This document shows, in pieces, positions 9,356-18,272 of a stretch of 64,000 nucleotides of DNA. The notes below the pieces were generated by a model. The model was not told the origin of the DNA. It was given only the letters and a program-made list of their open reading frames with translations, and did no database searches. Origin of the DNA: Solirubrobacteraceae bacterium (GTDB lineage: Bacteria; Actinomycetota; Thermoleophilia; Solirubrobacterales; Solirubrobacteraceae); the NCBI GenBank assembly GCA_016463765.1, contig JAEMQS010000015.1, forward strand, positions 1-64,000, in the 5' to 3' direction. The position numbers were made by a program, and so were the translations under genes. The number at the start of each line of letters is the position of its first letter. Position 1 is the stretch's first letter.

Positions 9356-11572
9356 CTACGCGCGCTCGACCGTCACCCACGCGTTGTAGTCCGGCACCCC
9401 GGCCTCGGGCGATCGCGCGTGGCGGTCGAGCAGCACGTTGCCCTCGGGCCAGTGCACCTGCGCGTTGCCCTCGCGCAGTTCGACGACCCGGACCCGCCCT
9501 GCCAGCTCGCCCTGCTCGTTGCGCAGCAGGATCCGGTCGCCGTCGGCCAGCCCGAAGCGCTCGACGTCCGCGCGCGCGAGCAGGACGTCCTCGCGGGCCG
9601 CGCCCGTGATCGCGTCCCCGTCCTCGTGGACCATCGAGTTGAACTGCTTACCCCGCCGGGTGGTGACCCGCAGCCGCGCCTCGCCCTCGCGCGGCGCCAC
9701 GGGCCGTGCCGGGGACGCCGCGACGAACCGCGCCCGGCCGTCCGGCAGCGGGAAGACCCCGCCCTCGCACAGGAGCCGCCCGCCGTACTGGATCTGGTCG
9801 CCCTTCTCGCGCAGCGTCTCGATGCCCGCATACAGCTCGACCAGCGCGCCGATCTCGTCACGTACGGCCTGGGTGGACTCAAACCGCGCCGCGCCCGCCA
9901 CCTCGGGCCGGACCCGAGCGGCGATGTCGCCGAAGACCTCCCACTCCCCGCGCGCGAGCGGCACGCGCGACCCGGGGATCTCGGGCGAGAAGATGATGCG
10001 CCGCTCGGTGCTCGTCGAGGTGCAGCCGCCGGGGATCTCGTACCGCGACGCGGCGGGGAGGATCAGCACGTCGCCGCCACCCACGAGCATCTGCGGGGTC
10101 AGCACGAGGTCGAGGTGCACGCGCAGCCCGACCCGCTCCAGTGCCGACTCGACCCAGACCGGGTCGGGGAGGACCTCCATCCAGTTGCCGCCCGCGCTGA
10201 GCAGCACGTCGAGGTCGCCGTCGGCGGCTGCGTCGAGCATCTCGGGCGCCGTGCGGCCGGGGACCGCGGGGACCTCGAAGCCCCACCTCGACGACCAGTC
10301 GGCCGCGCTCTCAGGCGTCAGCGACACGCCGCCGGGCAGCGCCGTCGCGTAGCACCCCATCTCCGCGCCGCCCTGCACCCCCGAGTGCCCGCGGATCGGC
10401 ATGAGCCCGCAGCCCTCGCGGCCCACGAAGCCCTGGGACAGGCCGAGGTTGACGATCGCGCGCACGTTGTCCTCGCCGCACGCGTGCTGGGTGATGCCCA
10501 TCGACCAGACGAGGACCGCCTTCTCGGCGTCGGCGAGCTCGCGGGCGAACGCGAGCATCTCGTCGCGCGAGCACCCGGCGGCCGCCTCGAGCGCCTCCCA
10601 GTCGGCGCCGCGCGCGGCCTCCGCCGCCTCGGAGAAGCCCACCGTGTGCGCGTCGATCCACGCCTGGTCCTGCCACCCCTGCTCGACGATGTGCCGCAGC
10701 GCCCCGGTGAGGAACGCGAGGTCGCCGCCGACGTGCACCTCGAAGAACCGGTCGGCGATCTTGGTGCCGAACACGGCGCTCTCCGGCACGGACGGGATCC
10801 AGTACCGCTCCATGCCGGGCTCGCGGTACGGATTCACGCACACCACGCGAGCCCCGTGCTTCTTCGCGTGGTGGAGGTACTTCGTCATCACGGGCTGGTT
10901 GTTCGCCGGATTCGACCCGATGAACACGACGAGGTCGGACTCGATGACGTCCGGGTACGAGCATGTGGTCGCGGCGACGCCGATCTGCTCCTTCAGCGCC
11001 ACCGTCGACGGCGCATGGCAGATGCGCGCCGCGTTGTCGATCGAGCTCACCCCGATCGCGCGCATCGCCTTCTGCGCGGCGTAGTACGACTCGTTCGGCA
11101 TGCCGCGGCTCGTGAGGAACGCGGCGACGCGGTCGGGCGTCGTCGCCCCGATCCGCTCGGCGACGAGGTCGAGGGCGTCATCCCAGGACAGGCGCGAGAA
11201 CGACGGCGCACCCGCGCGCCGCAGCAGCGGCTCGCCGATGCGGCCCAGCTCGCGCAGCTCGGTCGTGCGCCGGCCGCGCAGCGCGTCCGGGTCGCTGAGG
11301 AGCGGCGCCGGATCGAGCGGCGCCATCGTGTTCAGCGACAGGAGCCGCAACCGGATGTTGCACAGGTGCACACCGTCGAGCGTCCAGTCGCGCATGCCGG
11401 TCGTCCCCAGGGCGCAGCCGTCGCAGCAGCCGTCGCGGAGGATCCGGTGGGCGTGCGGCAGGTCGTCGCGGCTGTCGACGACCGCCTTCCACAGCTCCTT
11501 GTAGTTGTTCGGGCGCTGAAGCCCGATCCCGAAGGGACGCTTGCTCGCCCACAGTGACGGAGTCCAGGCCAT
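9356..11572 (-). CDS. FdhF/YdeP-type molybdopterin oxidoreductase
   Basis: 738 residues. The N-terminal cysteines (Cys49, Cys50, Cys53, Cys71) could ligate a [4Fe-4S] cluster. At the position where E. coli FdhH has selenocysteine, this protein has Cys185 in ARICHAPS. The molybdopterin-binding domains follow (FIGSNPANNQPVM, GLSQGFVGREGCGLMP), with a C-terminal MopB-type barrel. Formate oxidation is one option. The YdeP-like branch has uncertain substrates, so only the broad class is assigned. The Moco biosynthesis genes and fdhD lie 7-16 kb to the right, which supports a molybdenum or tungsten cofactor. Confidence 0.85.
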   Translation of the reverse strand: MAWTPSLWASKRPFGIGLQRPNNYKELWKAVVDSRDDLPHAHRILRDGCCDGCALGTTGMRDWTLDGVHLCNIRLRLLSLNTMAPLDPAPLLSDPDALRGRRTTELRELGRIGEPLLRRAGAPSFSRLSWDDALDLVAERIGATTPDRVAAFLTSRGMPNESYYAAQKAMRAIGVSSIDNAARICHAPSTVALKEQIGVAATTCSYPDVIESDLVVFIGSNPANNQPVMTKYLHHAKKHGARVVCVNPYREPGMERYWIPSVPESAVFGTKIADRFFEVHVGGDLAFLTGALRHIVEQGWQDQAWIDAHTVGFSEAAEAARGADWEALEAAAGCSRDEMLAFARELADAEKAVLVWSMGITQHACGEDNVRAIVNLGLSQGFVGREGCGLMPIRGHSGVQGGAEMGCYATALPGGVSLTPESAADWSSRWGFEVPAVPGRTAPEMLDAAADGDLDVLLSAGGNWMEVLPDPVWVESALERVGLRVHLDLVLTPQMLVGGGDVLILPAASRYEIPGGCTSTSTERRIIFSPEIPGSRVPLARGEWEVFGDIAARVRPEVAGAARFESTQAVRDEIGALVELYAGIETLREKGDQIQYGGRLLCEGGVFPLPDGRARFVAASPARPVAPREGEARLRVTTRRGKQFNSMVHEDGDAITGAAREDVLLARADVERFGLADGDRILLRNEQGELAGRVRVVELREGNAQVHWPEGNVLLDRHARSPEAGVPDYNAWVTVERA

Positions 11573-11591
11573 CCCCGAACCGTAGCCACGT

Positions 11592-11620
11592 TTGACCGGC
11601 TATCGATTCAGAAGTAGGTT
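11592..11620 (+). promoter_or_regulatory. Promoter of the first secreted hydrolase, with conserved spacer
   Basis: TTGACC (11592-11597), a 17-base spacer and TAGGTT (11615-11620) form a standard -35/-10 arrangement 27 bases before the GTG. The spacer contains GATTCAGAAG, which is repeated exactly in the promoter of the paralogue at 13486-13514. Confidence 0.7.
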
Positions 11621-11647
11621 CGGCGGGTCCAGGGGGAGGGAACCGCC

Positions 11648-13483
11648 GTGAAGACCACGTCCGCGCGCCGCATGCTGGCGACGCTCGTCATCGCCATCGC
11701 AGGAACCGCTGCGCCGGTCGCGCACGCCGCCGACTGCAATCCGCTGAGCCTGGAGACGTGCCTCGCGCCGTTCCCGTCGAACTACTGGGCCGAGTGGGAC
11801 GACACGTCGCCGACGGGCGGGCGGGCGAACATCGGCGACGACCTGCTGCGCCCTGAGCTCCTCGCGCAGCTGCCCACCGAGGACGGCATCTCCCCCAGCG
11901 GCATCTTCAACGGCGCGACGGGCTTCAGCGCGGGCGTCGGCGCGGTCTTCGAGTTCACCGAGCGCCAGCCACAGGTGCCCTACGACGGCGGCGACGACAT
12001 CGTCGCCTTCGACCTCGACACCGGCCGGCGGGTCCCGATCCATGCGTTCGTCAGCGGCCACGCCCGCAATCCGCTCGTCGTCGGTGCGAACCAGTCGAAC
12101 GTCATCCAGGTGTTCCCGCAGAGCCGCTGGGCGTTCACGCACGACATCGTCATCGCCGTGAGCACCCGGTACGGGGCGGGGGACCCAACGTTCCTGGAGT
12201 CCAAGGCGAAGGTCGCGGCCGGCTCGAAGGCGGAGGAGTACGTCGGGATCCTCGAGGACGGCCTGCGCACGGCGGGCATCGACCCGGCGTCGACGCGGAC
12301 CGCGACGTGGTTCAGCGTGCGTGACCGCGCCGAGGTCGTCGAGCCGACGAAGAAGCTCCTCGACGACACGCTCGCGCGCGAGCACCCGGTGCGCAACCTG
12401 CGCACGAGCTGGGCGACGATCTTCCCGTCTGTCGCCGGTGTCGTGACGGGCGAGGTGCGGGTCGACAACTACCGCACGCGCGGCGGCCAGGGCCCGGTCG
12501 ACTTCAGCGGGGCCACGCGCAAGGACCAGTGGCTGCCGTTCCGGCTGACGCTGCCGCGGTCGGCGTCGCGTCAACCCGCGCCGGTGATGATCTTCGCCCA
12601 CGGCCTGTCGTCGCAGAAGGAGTCCGACTACTACGTCGCCGAGCTCAACGCCGGGGTCGGCATGGCCACCATCGCGATCGACTGGCCGAACCACGGCGCC
12701 CGCTCGGCGGCCGACGGCGGCGAGATCTTCTCGATCCTCAAGCCGGGGCAGCTCGGCACCCTGTCGGGCCTGTTCAACCAGGGCACGTTCGACCTCGCCG
12801 GGCTCTACGCCGCCATCGCGGACCTCGACGTCGACGTCCTCAAACGGCCGACATGGAACAACTGGCAGGGCCGCGGCGCCGACGGGCGGCCGGACCTCGA
12901 CACGTCCTCGATCAGCATGCAGGGCACCTCGCTGGGCGGGGTGCTCGGCGCGAACTTCGCCGGCCACGCGCCGAAGCTCGACGTCATCGACTTCCACGTC
13001 GCGGGGGTCGGGCTGTCGCACGTCACGTCCCAGACCGTGCTCTGGAACGTCATGGGCGCGATGTTCCCGGAGGGGACGAACGGCACCGAGGAGGCCGTGC
13101 TCATGGGCGCGCTGCAGCAGGAGGCCGACACGGCCGACGGCATCAACACGATCGACCTGGTCCGCAACCCCGGGCCGGGGCAGACGAAGAAGCCGATGCT
13201 GCTGGTGCTCGGCGACGGCGACGCGGTCGTGCCCAACCCGTCGTCGGTGGCGATGGCGAACCTCACCGACCTGCCGCTGGTCGGGCCGCAGCGCTTCGCG
13301 ATGCCCGGCGTGCGCAGCGCGGCAGACGCCGATCCGGACGGCTACGCGGTCCGCCAGTACGCGCCGTTCATCGGGCCGGTGCCGAACCTGCCGGGCCTCG
13401 GCGAGAGCACCGCGCACGGGGCGTTCCTCTGGCCGTCGGCCATGCAGGCGCAGGCGAGCTTCATCCGCCGGTTCGGCCCCTGA
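11648..13483 (+). CDS. Secreted alpha/beta hydrolase (lipase/esterase-like), paralogue 1
   Basis: 611 residues from a GTG at 11648 behind a GGGGGAGGG purine run. A Sec signal peptide ends near AHAAD. The first half has an N-terminal domain beginning CNPLSLETCLAPFPSNYW. The second half is an alpha/beta hydrolase: oxyanion region FAHGLSSQ, nucleophile Ser428 in GTSLGG, probable acid in LGDGDAVVP and probable His in ESTAHGAF. The substrate is unknown. The layout resembles large extracellular lipases with an N-terminal beta domain. It is followed by a close paralogue, a TetR gene and a GMC oxidoreductase, so a lipid or sterol-type substrate is a guess only. Confidence 0.78.
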   Translation: MKTTSARRMLATLVIAIAGTAAPVAHAADCNPLSLETCLAPFPSNYWAEWDDTSPTGGRANIGDDLLRPELLAQLPTEDGISPSGIFNGATGFSAGVGAVFEFTERQPQVPYDGGDDIVAFDLDTGRRVPIHAFVSGHARNPLVVGANQSNVIQVFPQSRWAFTHDIVIAVSTRYGAGDPTFLESKAKVAAGSKAEEYVGILEDGLRTAGIDPASTRTATWFSVRDRAEVVEPTKKLLDDTLAREHPVRNLRTSWATIFPSVAGVVTGEVRVDNYRTRGGQGPVDFSGATRKDQWLPFRLTLPRSASRQPAPVMIFAHGLSSQKESDYYVAELNAGVGMATIAIDWPNHGARSAADGGEIFSILKPGQLGTLSGLFNQGTFDLAGLYAAIADLDVDVLKRPTWNNWQGRGADGRPDLDTSSISMQGTSLGGVLGANFAGHAPKLDVIDFHVAGVGLSHVTSQTVLWNVMGAMFPEGTNGTEEAVLMGALQQEADTADGINTIDLVRNPGPGQTKKPMLLVLGDGDAVVPNPSSVAMANLTDLPLVGPQRFAMPGVRSAADADPDGYAVRQYAPFIGPVPNLPGLGESTAHGAFLWPSAMQAQASFIRRFGP

Positions 13484-13485
13484 GT

Positions 13486-13514
13486 TTGACTTGCTATTGA
13501 TTCAGAAGTAGGTT
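13486..13514 (+). promoter_or_regulatory. Promoter of the second secreted hydrolase, with conserved spacer
   Basis: TTGACT (13486-13491), 17 bases, then TAGGTT (13509-13514), 43 bases before the ATG at 13558. From the -35 through the -10 it differs from the element at 11592-11620 at only three positions, while flanking sequence differs freely. The identical GATTCAGAAG spacer suggests an operator. Confidence 0.7.
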
Positions 13515-13557
13515 GCTCGCCGCCACTGGGGAGGTGGCGGTCCACTCGGGAGGGTTC

Positions 13558-15414
13558 ATGTCGCTGTTCACCGGGCGCGTCGCGCGCCGCGGTCTCACCA
13601 CGCTCGCCGCGCTGTCGTGCGGGCTCGCCGTCGCCGCCGCGCCCGCCGCGGGCGCGCCGGACTGCAACCCGCTGAGCGTCGAGACCTGTCTTGTGCCGTT
13701 CCCGTCGAACTACTGGGCCGATGCCGACCCGACGTCACCGACGGGTGTCCGCGGCAACGTGTCCGACGACATGCTCCGGCCGGAGCTGCTCCGTCAGCTG
13801 CCGGTCGACGACGGCATCTCCCCGAGCGGGATCTTCAGCGGGACGACCGGCTTCAGCGCCGGCGCCGGCGCGGTCTTCGAGTTCACCGACCGCCAGGCCC
13901 CGCCGCCCACCGACGGCGGCGACGTCGTCACCGCCTACGACCTCGACGCGGGCACGCGCGTCCCGGTGCACGCGTTCATCTCCAACCACGCGCGCAACCC
14001 GGTGCTGGTGGACGCGAAGCAGTCGAACGTGCTGCAGGTGTTCCCGCAGGTCCGGTGGGCCTACGGGCACCGGATCCTCGTGGCGGTGTCGACGGCCATG
14101 GGCGCGGGCGACCCCGCGTTCGAGGACCTCGCCGCGAAGGCCGCGCCGGGAAGCAAGGCCGCCGCGTACGTCGACGAGGTCGCAGACGGGCTGGCGGCAG
14201 CCGGGCTCGATCCCGCGTCGGTCCGCACCGCCACGCTGTTCACCGTCCGCGACCGGGCGGAGGTCGTCGACGCGACCCAGCGCCTCATGGACGACACCGC
14301 GGCGCGGCCGCACCCGACGCGCAACGTGCGCATGAACTGGAACTACGCCGGCCCTTCGACGGCGGGCATCGTCACGGGCCAGGTGCGCGTCGACAACTAC
14401 CGCACGCGTGACGGGAAGGGCCCGGTCGACTTCACCGGCGCCACGCGCAAGGACCAATGGCTGCCCTTCCAGCTCACGCTCCCGCGCAGCGCATCGTCCC
14501 GGCCCGCGCCGGTCGTCATCTACGCCCACGGCATCACCGCGGCGAAGGAGAGCGACATCCTCGTCTCCGAGATGAACGCCCAGCTCGGCCTGGCGACGAT
14601 CTCCGTCGACTGGCCCAACCACGGCGCCCGGTCGCGCGAGGACGGCGGGTTCCTGCTGTCGCTGCTCGACGCGAGCAAGCTCGGCACGCTGTCGGGCCTG
14701 TTCAACCAGGCGACCATCGATCTCGCCGGCCTCTACGAGGCCATCGGCGAGATGGACCTCGACGTCCTGCGCCGGCCCTCGTGGCCGAACTGGCAGGGCA
14801 AGGGCGCCGACGGCCGCCCCGACCTGAAGACGAGCTCGATCAGCATGCAGGGCACGTCGCTCGGCGGCGTGCTCGGCGGCAACTTCGCCGCGATGTCGCG
14901 CGACCTGGACTTCATCGACTTCCACGTCACGGGGCTCGGGCTCTCCCACATCATCTCCCAGACCGTGCTGTGGAACGCGTTCGGCCTGGTGCTCCCGCAG
15001 GGACGCACCGGGACCGAGGACGCGGTGCTCCAGGCCGCGCTCCAGCAGGTCATCGACCCGTCGGATGGCATCAACACGATCGACTTCGTGCGCAACCCCC
15101 GGCCGGGCCAGCAGAAGAAGCCGATGTTCGTGATGACCGGTGACGGGGACGCCCTTGTGCCGAATCCGTCCTCGGTCGCGCTGGCGAACCTCGTCGATCT
15201 GCCGCTGACCGGCCCGGAGCGCTACGCGATGCCCGGCGTGCGCAAGACGGCCGAGGCGGACCCCGACGGCTTCGAGATCCGCCAGTACCCGGCGTTCCTC
15301 GGGAAGTCGCCGATCCCGCTGCTCGGTGAGAGCACGGCGCACATCGCGTTCGCCTGGCCGGACGCGTTCACCGCGCAGGCGCGCTTCATCCGGAAGTTCG
15401 GTCCGCGGCCCTGA
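13558..15414 (+). CDS. Secreted alpha/beta hydrolase (lipase/esterase-like), paralogue 2
   Basis: 618 residues from the ATG at 13558, preceded by GGGAGGG. A signal peptide ends near AAGAPD. It aligns with the preceding gene over its whole length: the CNPLSVETCL opening, SGIF.GTTGFSAG, the block with RKDQWLPF.LTLPRSAS, nucleophile Ser434 in GTSLGG, and the ESTAH histidine. A tandem duplication that kept its promoter is the simplest explanation. The last 29 bases overlap the 3' end of the convergent TetR gene. The start chosen gives a clean signal peptide. An in-frame start at 13513 would overlap the promoter. Confidence 0.78.
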   Translation: MSLFTGRVARRGLTTLAALSCGLAVAAAPAAGAPDCNPLSVETCLVPFPSNYWADADPTSPTGVRGNVSDDMLRPELLRQLPVDDGISPSGIFSGTTGFSAGAGAVFEFTDRQAPPPTDGGDVVTAYDLDAGTRVPVHAFISNHARNPVLVDAKQSNVLQVFPQVRWAYGHRILVAVSTAMGAGDPAFEDLAAKAAPGSKAAAYVDEVADGLAAAGLDPASVRTATLFTVRDRAEVVDATQRLMDDTAARPHPTRNVRMNWNYAGPSTAGIVTGQVRVDNYRTRDGKGPVDFTGATRKDQWLPFQLTLPRSASSRPAPVVIYAHGITAAKESDILVSEMNAQLGLATISVDWPNHGARSREDGGFLLSLLDASKLGTLSGLFNQATIDLAGLYEAIGEMDLDVLRRPSWPNWQGKGADGRPDLKTSSISMQGTSLGGVLGGNFAAMSRDLDFIDFHVTGLGLSHIISQTVLWNAFGLVLPQGRTGTEDAVLQAALQQVIDPSDGINTIDFVRNPRPGQQKKPMFVMTGDGDALVPNPSSVALANLVDLPLTGPERYAMPGVRKTAEADPDGFEIRQYPAFLGKSPIPLLGESTAHIAFAWPDAFTAQARFIRKFGPRP

Positions 15415-15979
15415 GGCCGTTCAGCATCCGGCGGATGGTGCTCGCGGCATCCTCGGGTGTCGCGGCGCCCTCATCGACGGCGCGGACGCCCGTGAGCACG
15501 ACCGCCAGGAGCTGGCGGTAGAGAAGCCCGGCCGGGAGGTCGCCGACCAGCTCGCCGCGCTCCTGCCCGCGCCGGACGACCGCCTCGCCGACCTCGGTGA
15601 ACGGACCCAGGAGCTCGTCCGCGCGGCGCGGGTCGGACGCCATGAGCGCCCGGTAGCGCGTGGTGTCCTGCAGACCGGCCCAGACGATCTCGTCGATGAC
15701 CTCGAGGACCGGCCGGTCGCGGCCGTTGCCGAAGAGCTGCGCGACCGCGTCGGCGACGAACACGCGGCCCTGCGCGGCGGCCTCCTCGCGGAGGACGTCG
15801 AGGATCTCCTCGCGCGTGCCGAAGTGGCGGTACAGCGTGGCGCGATTCACGCCGGCCGCAGCGGCGATCTCGTCGACGCCGGCGTCTGGGTCGGCGCCGA
15901 GCACGCGCACCGCGGCGTCAAGAATCGCCTCGCGGTTGCGCGCGGCGTCCTTGCGGGTCGGTCGGTCGGCGGTCGCCAC
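15386..15979 (-). CDS. TetR-family transcriptional regulator
   Basis: 197 residues from a GTG at 15979. The N-terminal helix-turn-helix spans about residues 12-60 (REAILDAAVRVL, then AAAGVNRATLYRHFGTREEIL). The C-terminal ligand-binding half is divergent, as usual. TetR proteins normally repress nearby genes and release DNA on binding a small ligand. It sits between the hydrolase pair (convergent, overlapping by 29 bases) and a divergent GMC oxidoreductase. The repeated promoter spacer upstream of both hydrolases is a candidate binding site. Confidence 0.9.
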   Translation of the reverse strand: MATADRPTRKDAARNREAILDAAVRVLGADPDAGVDEIAAAAGVNRATLYRHFGTREEILDVLREEAAAQGRVFVADAVAQLFGNGRDRPVLEVIDEIVWAGLQDTTRYRALMASDPRRADELLGPFTEVGEAVVRRGQERGELVGDLPAGLLYRQLLAVVLTGVRAVDEGAATPEDAASTIRRMLNGLRAADRTSG

Positions 15980-16164
15980 GGATGCGCACCGTACCCGCAG
16001 CGGGCGGACGACGCGAACTCCGACGCCGCATCGCACTTCACCTCGGCGGCGAGCGCGCGAGAAGTGCACGATTTCCAGGGATATCTGCGATCTCCAGCGG
16101 TGCGGACGTCTTGACGCGGCACCGAGACTCGTCCGCGGGGAGACACCTACTGGGGGGACGCGGG

Positions 16165-17730
16165 ATGGCAGGGCAGGGGCTCACGCGGCGGCGCTTCGTC
16201 GCGGGATCGGCGGCGACGGTTGCCGCCTTGACGACGGGCGTGCGGACAGGGCACGCGGCGGTGGCGCTCCGCGAGGAGCGCCACCGTGCCGTCGTCATCG
16301 GCAGCGGCTTCGGCGGCTCGATCACGGCGCTGCGCCTGACCCAGGCCGGGGTGAACGTCGTGATGCTCGAACGCGGCCGCCGCTGGCCCGCGGGGCAGGC
16401 CGGCGTCTTTCCCAACCCGCTGGGCAACCCGCTCGACAAGCGACTGTCCTGGCGCGGGACCGTCCCGCTGCCCGGCGCCAAGAACTCCCCCGGACTGCTC
16501 GAGTTCTTCGACGGCCAGGGCATGGACGTCGTCGCGCCGGCGTGCGTCGGCGGCGGGTCGGTCCCCTACCACGGCATGTCGCTGCGCCCGCGCGGCGACC
16601 ACTTCGCCCGCGTGATGCCCGGTGCGCTGGACTACGAGACGTTCGAGCAGACGTGGTACCCGCGCGCCGAGGCGATGCTCCGCGTGGGGCGCATGCCCGA
16701 CGACGTCCTGGCCAGCGACCGGTACCGCTCGTCGCGGCAGTTCGCCGAGTACGTGCGCAGGGCAGGACTGCCGCAGGCCGCACCGGTCCCGATGACCGTC
16801 GACTGGGACGTCGTCCGGCGCGAACTGCGCGGCGAGCAGCGGCCGCTCATCAGTCGAGGCAACGTCCTCATCGGCACGAACGGCCCTGGAAAGCACTCGC
16901 TCGACACGAACTACCTCCCGGCCGCCGAGGCGACCGGCCGGCTCGACCTGCGCCCACTGCACGACGTCACCTCGATCCGCCGCGATGCCCTCGGGCGATG
17001 GGTCGTCGAGGCCGACATCCTCGATGCGTCCGCACGCGTGGTCGAACGGCTGCGCATCGTCACCGACGCGCTCTTCCTCGGCGCCGGCACGATGAACACG
17101 ACGAAGATGCTGCTCCGCGCACGGGACACAGGCGCGGTCCCCGACCTGCCGGACGACCTCGGTCGCTACTGGGGCACGAACGGCGACCTCCTCGTCACCG
17201 TGGTCCTGCGCGACCGGACCGGCACCTGGCAGGGCGGCCCGGCGAACGTCGCGACGCTGGACTGGGACAACCCCGAAGGGCCGGTGACCCTGCTCTTCGC
17301 GGCGCTGCCGTTCCCCGTGGAGACTCACAGCATGCAGCTCGTCGGGATGGTCATCCCCGACGGCCACGGCTCGATGACCTACGAGTCCGCCCGTGACCGG
17401 CTGCGTGTGCGCTGGCCCAAGGAGGCCGACGCGACGGCGATGACGATGGCCCGCGGGCGCATGCGCCGCCTGACCCGTGCGGCGGGGGCGGTCACCACGT
17501 TCGACGCGACGCGCTCGGCGCCCTCGACGTTCCATCAGCTGGGCGGCGCCGTCATCGGCAAGGTCTGCGACGCACACGGCCGGGTGCTCGGGCAGCGCGG
17601 GCTCTACGTCACAGACGGCGCACTCATCCCGGGGTCGACGGCGTGCGCGAACCCGTCGCTGACGATCGCGGCGCTGGCCGAGCGCAACGCCGCCACGGTC
17701 GTGCCGGCGGACGTGGGCAGCGTCTTCTAG
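16165..17730 (+). CDS. Tat-exported GMC oxidoreductase (cholesterol-oxidase-like)
   Basis: 521 residues from the ATG at 16165, which follows a GGGGGG run. A twin-arginine signal (LTRRRFVAGS) precedes a hydrophobic stretch ending near GHAA. The FAD-binding GSGFGGSITALRL motif and LERGRRW lie at about residues 47-75. The C-terminal NPSLTIAALAERNA is typical of GMC-type oxidases, including cholesterol oxidase. The exact substrate is not determined. It is divergent from the TetR gene (185-base gap). Its stop overlaps the convergent SHOCT gene stop as CTAG. Confidence 0.82.
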   Translation: MAGQGLTRRRFVAGSAATVAALTTGVRTGHAAVALREERHRAVVIGSGFGGSITALRLTQAGVNVVMLERGRRWPAGQAGVFPNPLGNPLDKRLSWRGTVPLPGAKNSPGLLEFFDGQGMDVVAPACVGGGSVPYHGMSLRPRGDHFARVMPGALDYETFEQTWYPRAEAMLRVGRMPDDVLASDRYRSSRQFAEYVRRAGLPQAAPVPMTVDWDVVRRELRGEQRPLISRGNVLIGTNGPGKHSLDTNYLPAAEATGRLDLRPLHDVTSIRRDALGRWVVEADILDASARVVERLRIVTDALFLGAGTMNTTKMLLRARDTGAVPDLPDDLGRYWGTNGDLLVTVVLRDRTGTWQGGPANVATLDWDNPEGPVTLLFAALPFPVETHSMQLVGMVIPDGHGSMTYESARDRLRVRWPKEADATAMTMARGRMRRLTRAAGAVTTFDATRSAPSTFHQLGGAVIGKVCDAHGRVLGQRGLYVTDGALIPGSTACANPSLTIAALAERNAATVVPADVGSVF

Positions 17731-18224
17731 CCGAGGAGCTTGGCCTTCTGCGCGGCGAACTCCTCGTCGGTCAGCGCACCCGCCTGATGCAGCTGGGCGA
17801 GGCGCTCGATCTTCGCGATCGGGTCCTCCTCAGCCAGCGCGGCAGGCGCCGCCGCCATCGCCGGCATGCCGACACCGGCGCCGTCCGGACCGAACGGCTC
17901 CGGGCCGAACATCTGCACGATCTGCGCGCGCCCGCTCGGGTCGGCGATCGTCGCGTATGCCCACTCGGTCGGGTCCTCGAGGTCGTACCAGACGGGATAG
18001 CGCTGGCCGGCCTGCGGGATCTCCACCCGCGAGACGGTCTTCGTCTTCTCCGCGTCGAACGCGGGCGAGCCGTCGAGCGGCTCGACGCGGAAGAGCATCT
18101 TGACGCGCGGGTTGTCGTTGATCGTCATCCCGGTGTCCTGCACCTGGACGACGGTGCCGACCGCCTTCGCGCCCTCGGCCATGAGGTTCATGGCCTTCTT
18201 CTTCTTGTTGCCGAAAAGTCCCAT
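17727..18224 (-). CDS. SHOCT-domain protein
   Basis: 165 residues from the ATG at 18224. The C-terminal 30 residues are a SHOCT domain (IERLAQLHQAGALTDEEFAAQKAKLL), a short helical motif often at protein ends. The N-terminal part (about 20-110) is a beta-rich domain beginning MAEGAKAVGTVVQVQDTG, with a Lys-rich start (NKKKKAM). No enzyme motif is seen, and the role is unknown. It is divergent from fdhD (48-base gap), so the two promoters overlap. Confidence 0.75.
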   Translation of the reverse strand: MGLFGNKKKKAMNLMAEGAKAVGTVVQVQDTGMTINDNPRVKMLFRVEPLDGSPAFDAEKTKTVSRVEIPQAGQRYPVWYDLEDPTEWAYATIADPSGRAQIVQMFGPEPFGPDGAGVGMPAMAAAPAALAEEDPIAKIERLAQLHQAGALTDEEFAAQKAKLLG

Positions 18225-18272
18225 GGCATCGCAACCTCTCAGACCCGGCCGTCTTACGGGGATACTTCTTCG

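Noticed and set aside
11430-11445. Other GGATCC-containing sequence (also near 4140 and 26876) as operators
   Set aside because: They lack the TT/AA flanks, lie inside coding sequence or a terminator stem, and are not near promoters of the island.
9419-11557. Long open frame opposite the FdhF-like gene
   Set aside because: Same shadow pattern as above. The opposite strand encodes a complete enzyme with all family motifs.
9356-11572. Selenocysteine (UGA read-through) in the FdhF-like enzyme
   Set aside because: The position is a plain Cys codon and the frame is open throughout, so no recoding is needed.
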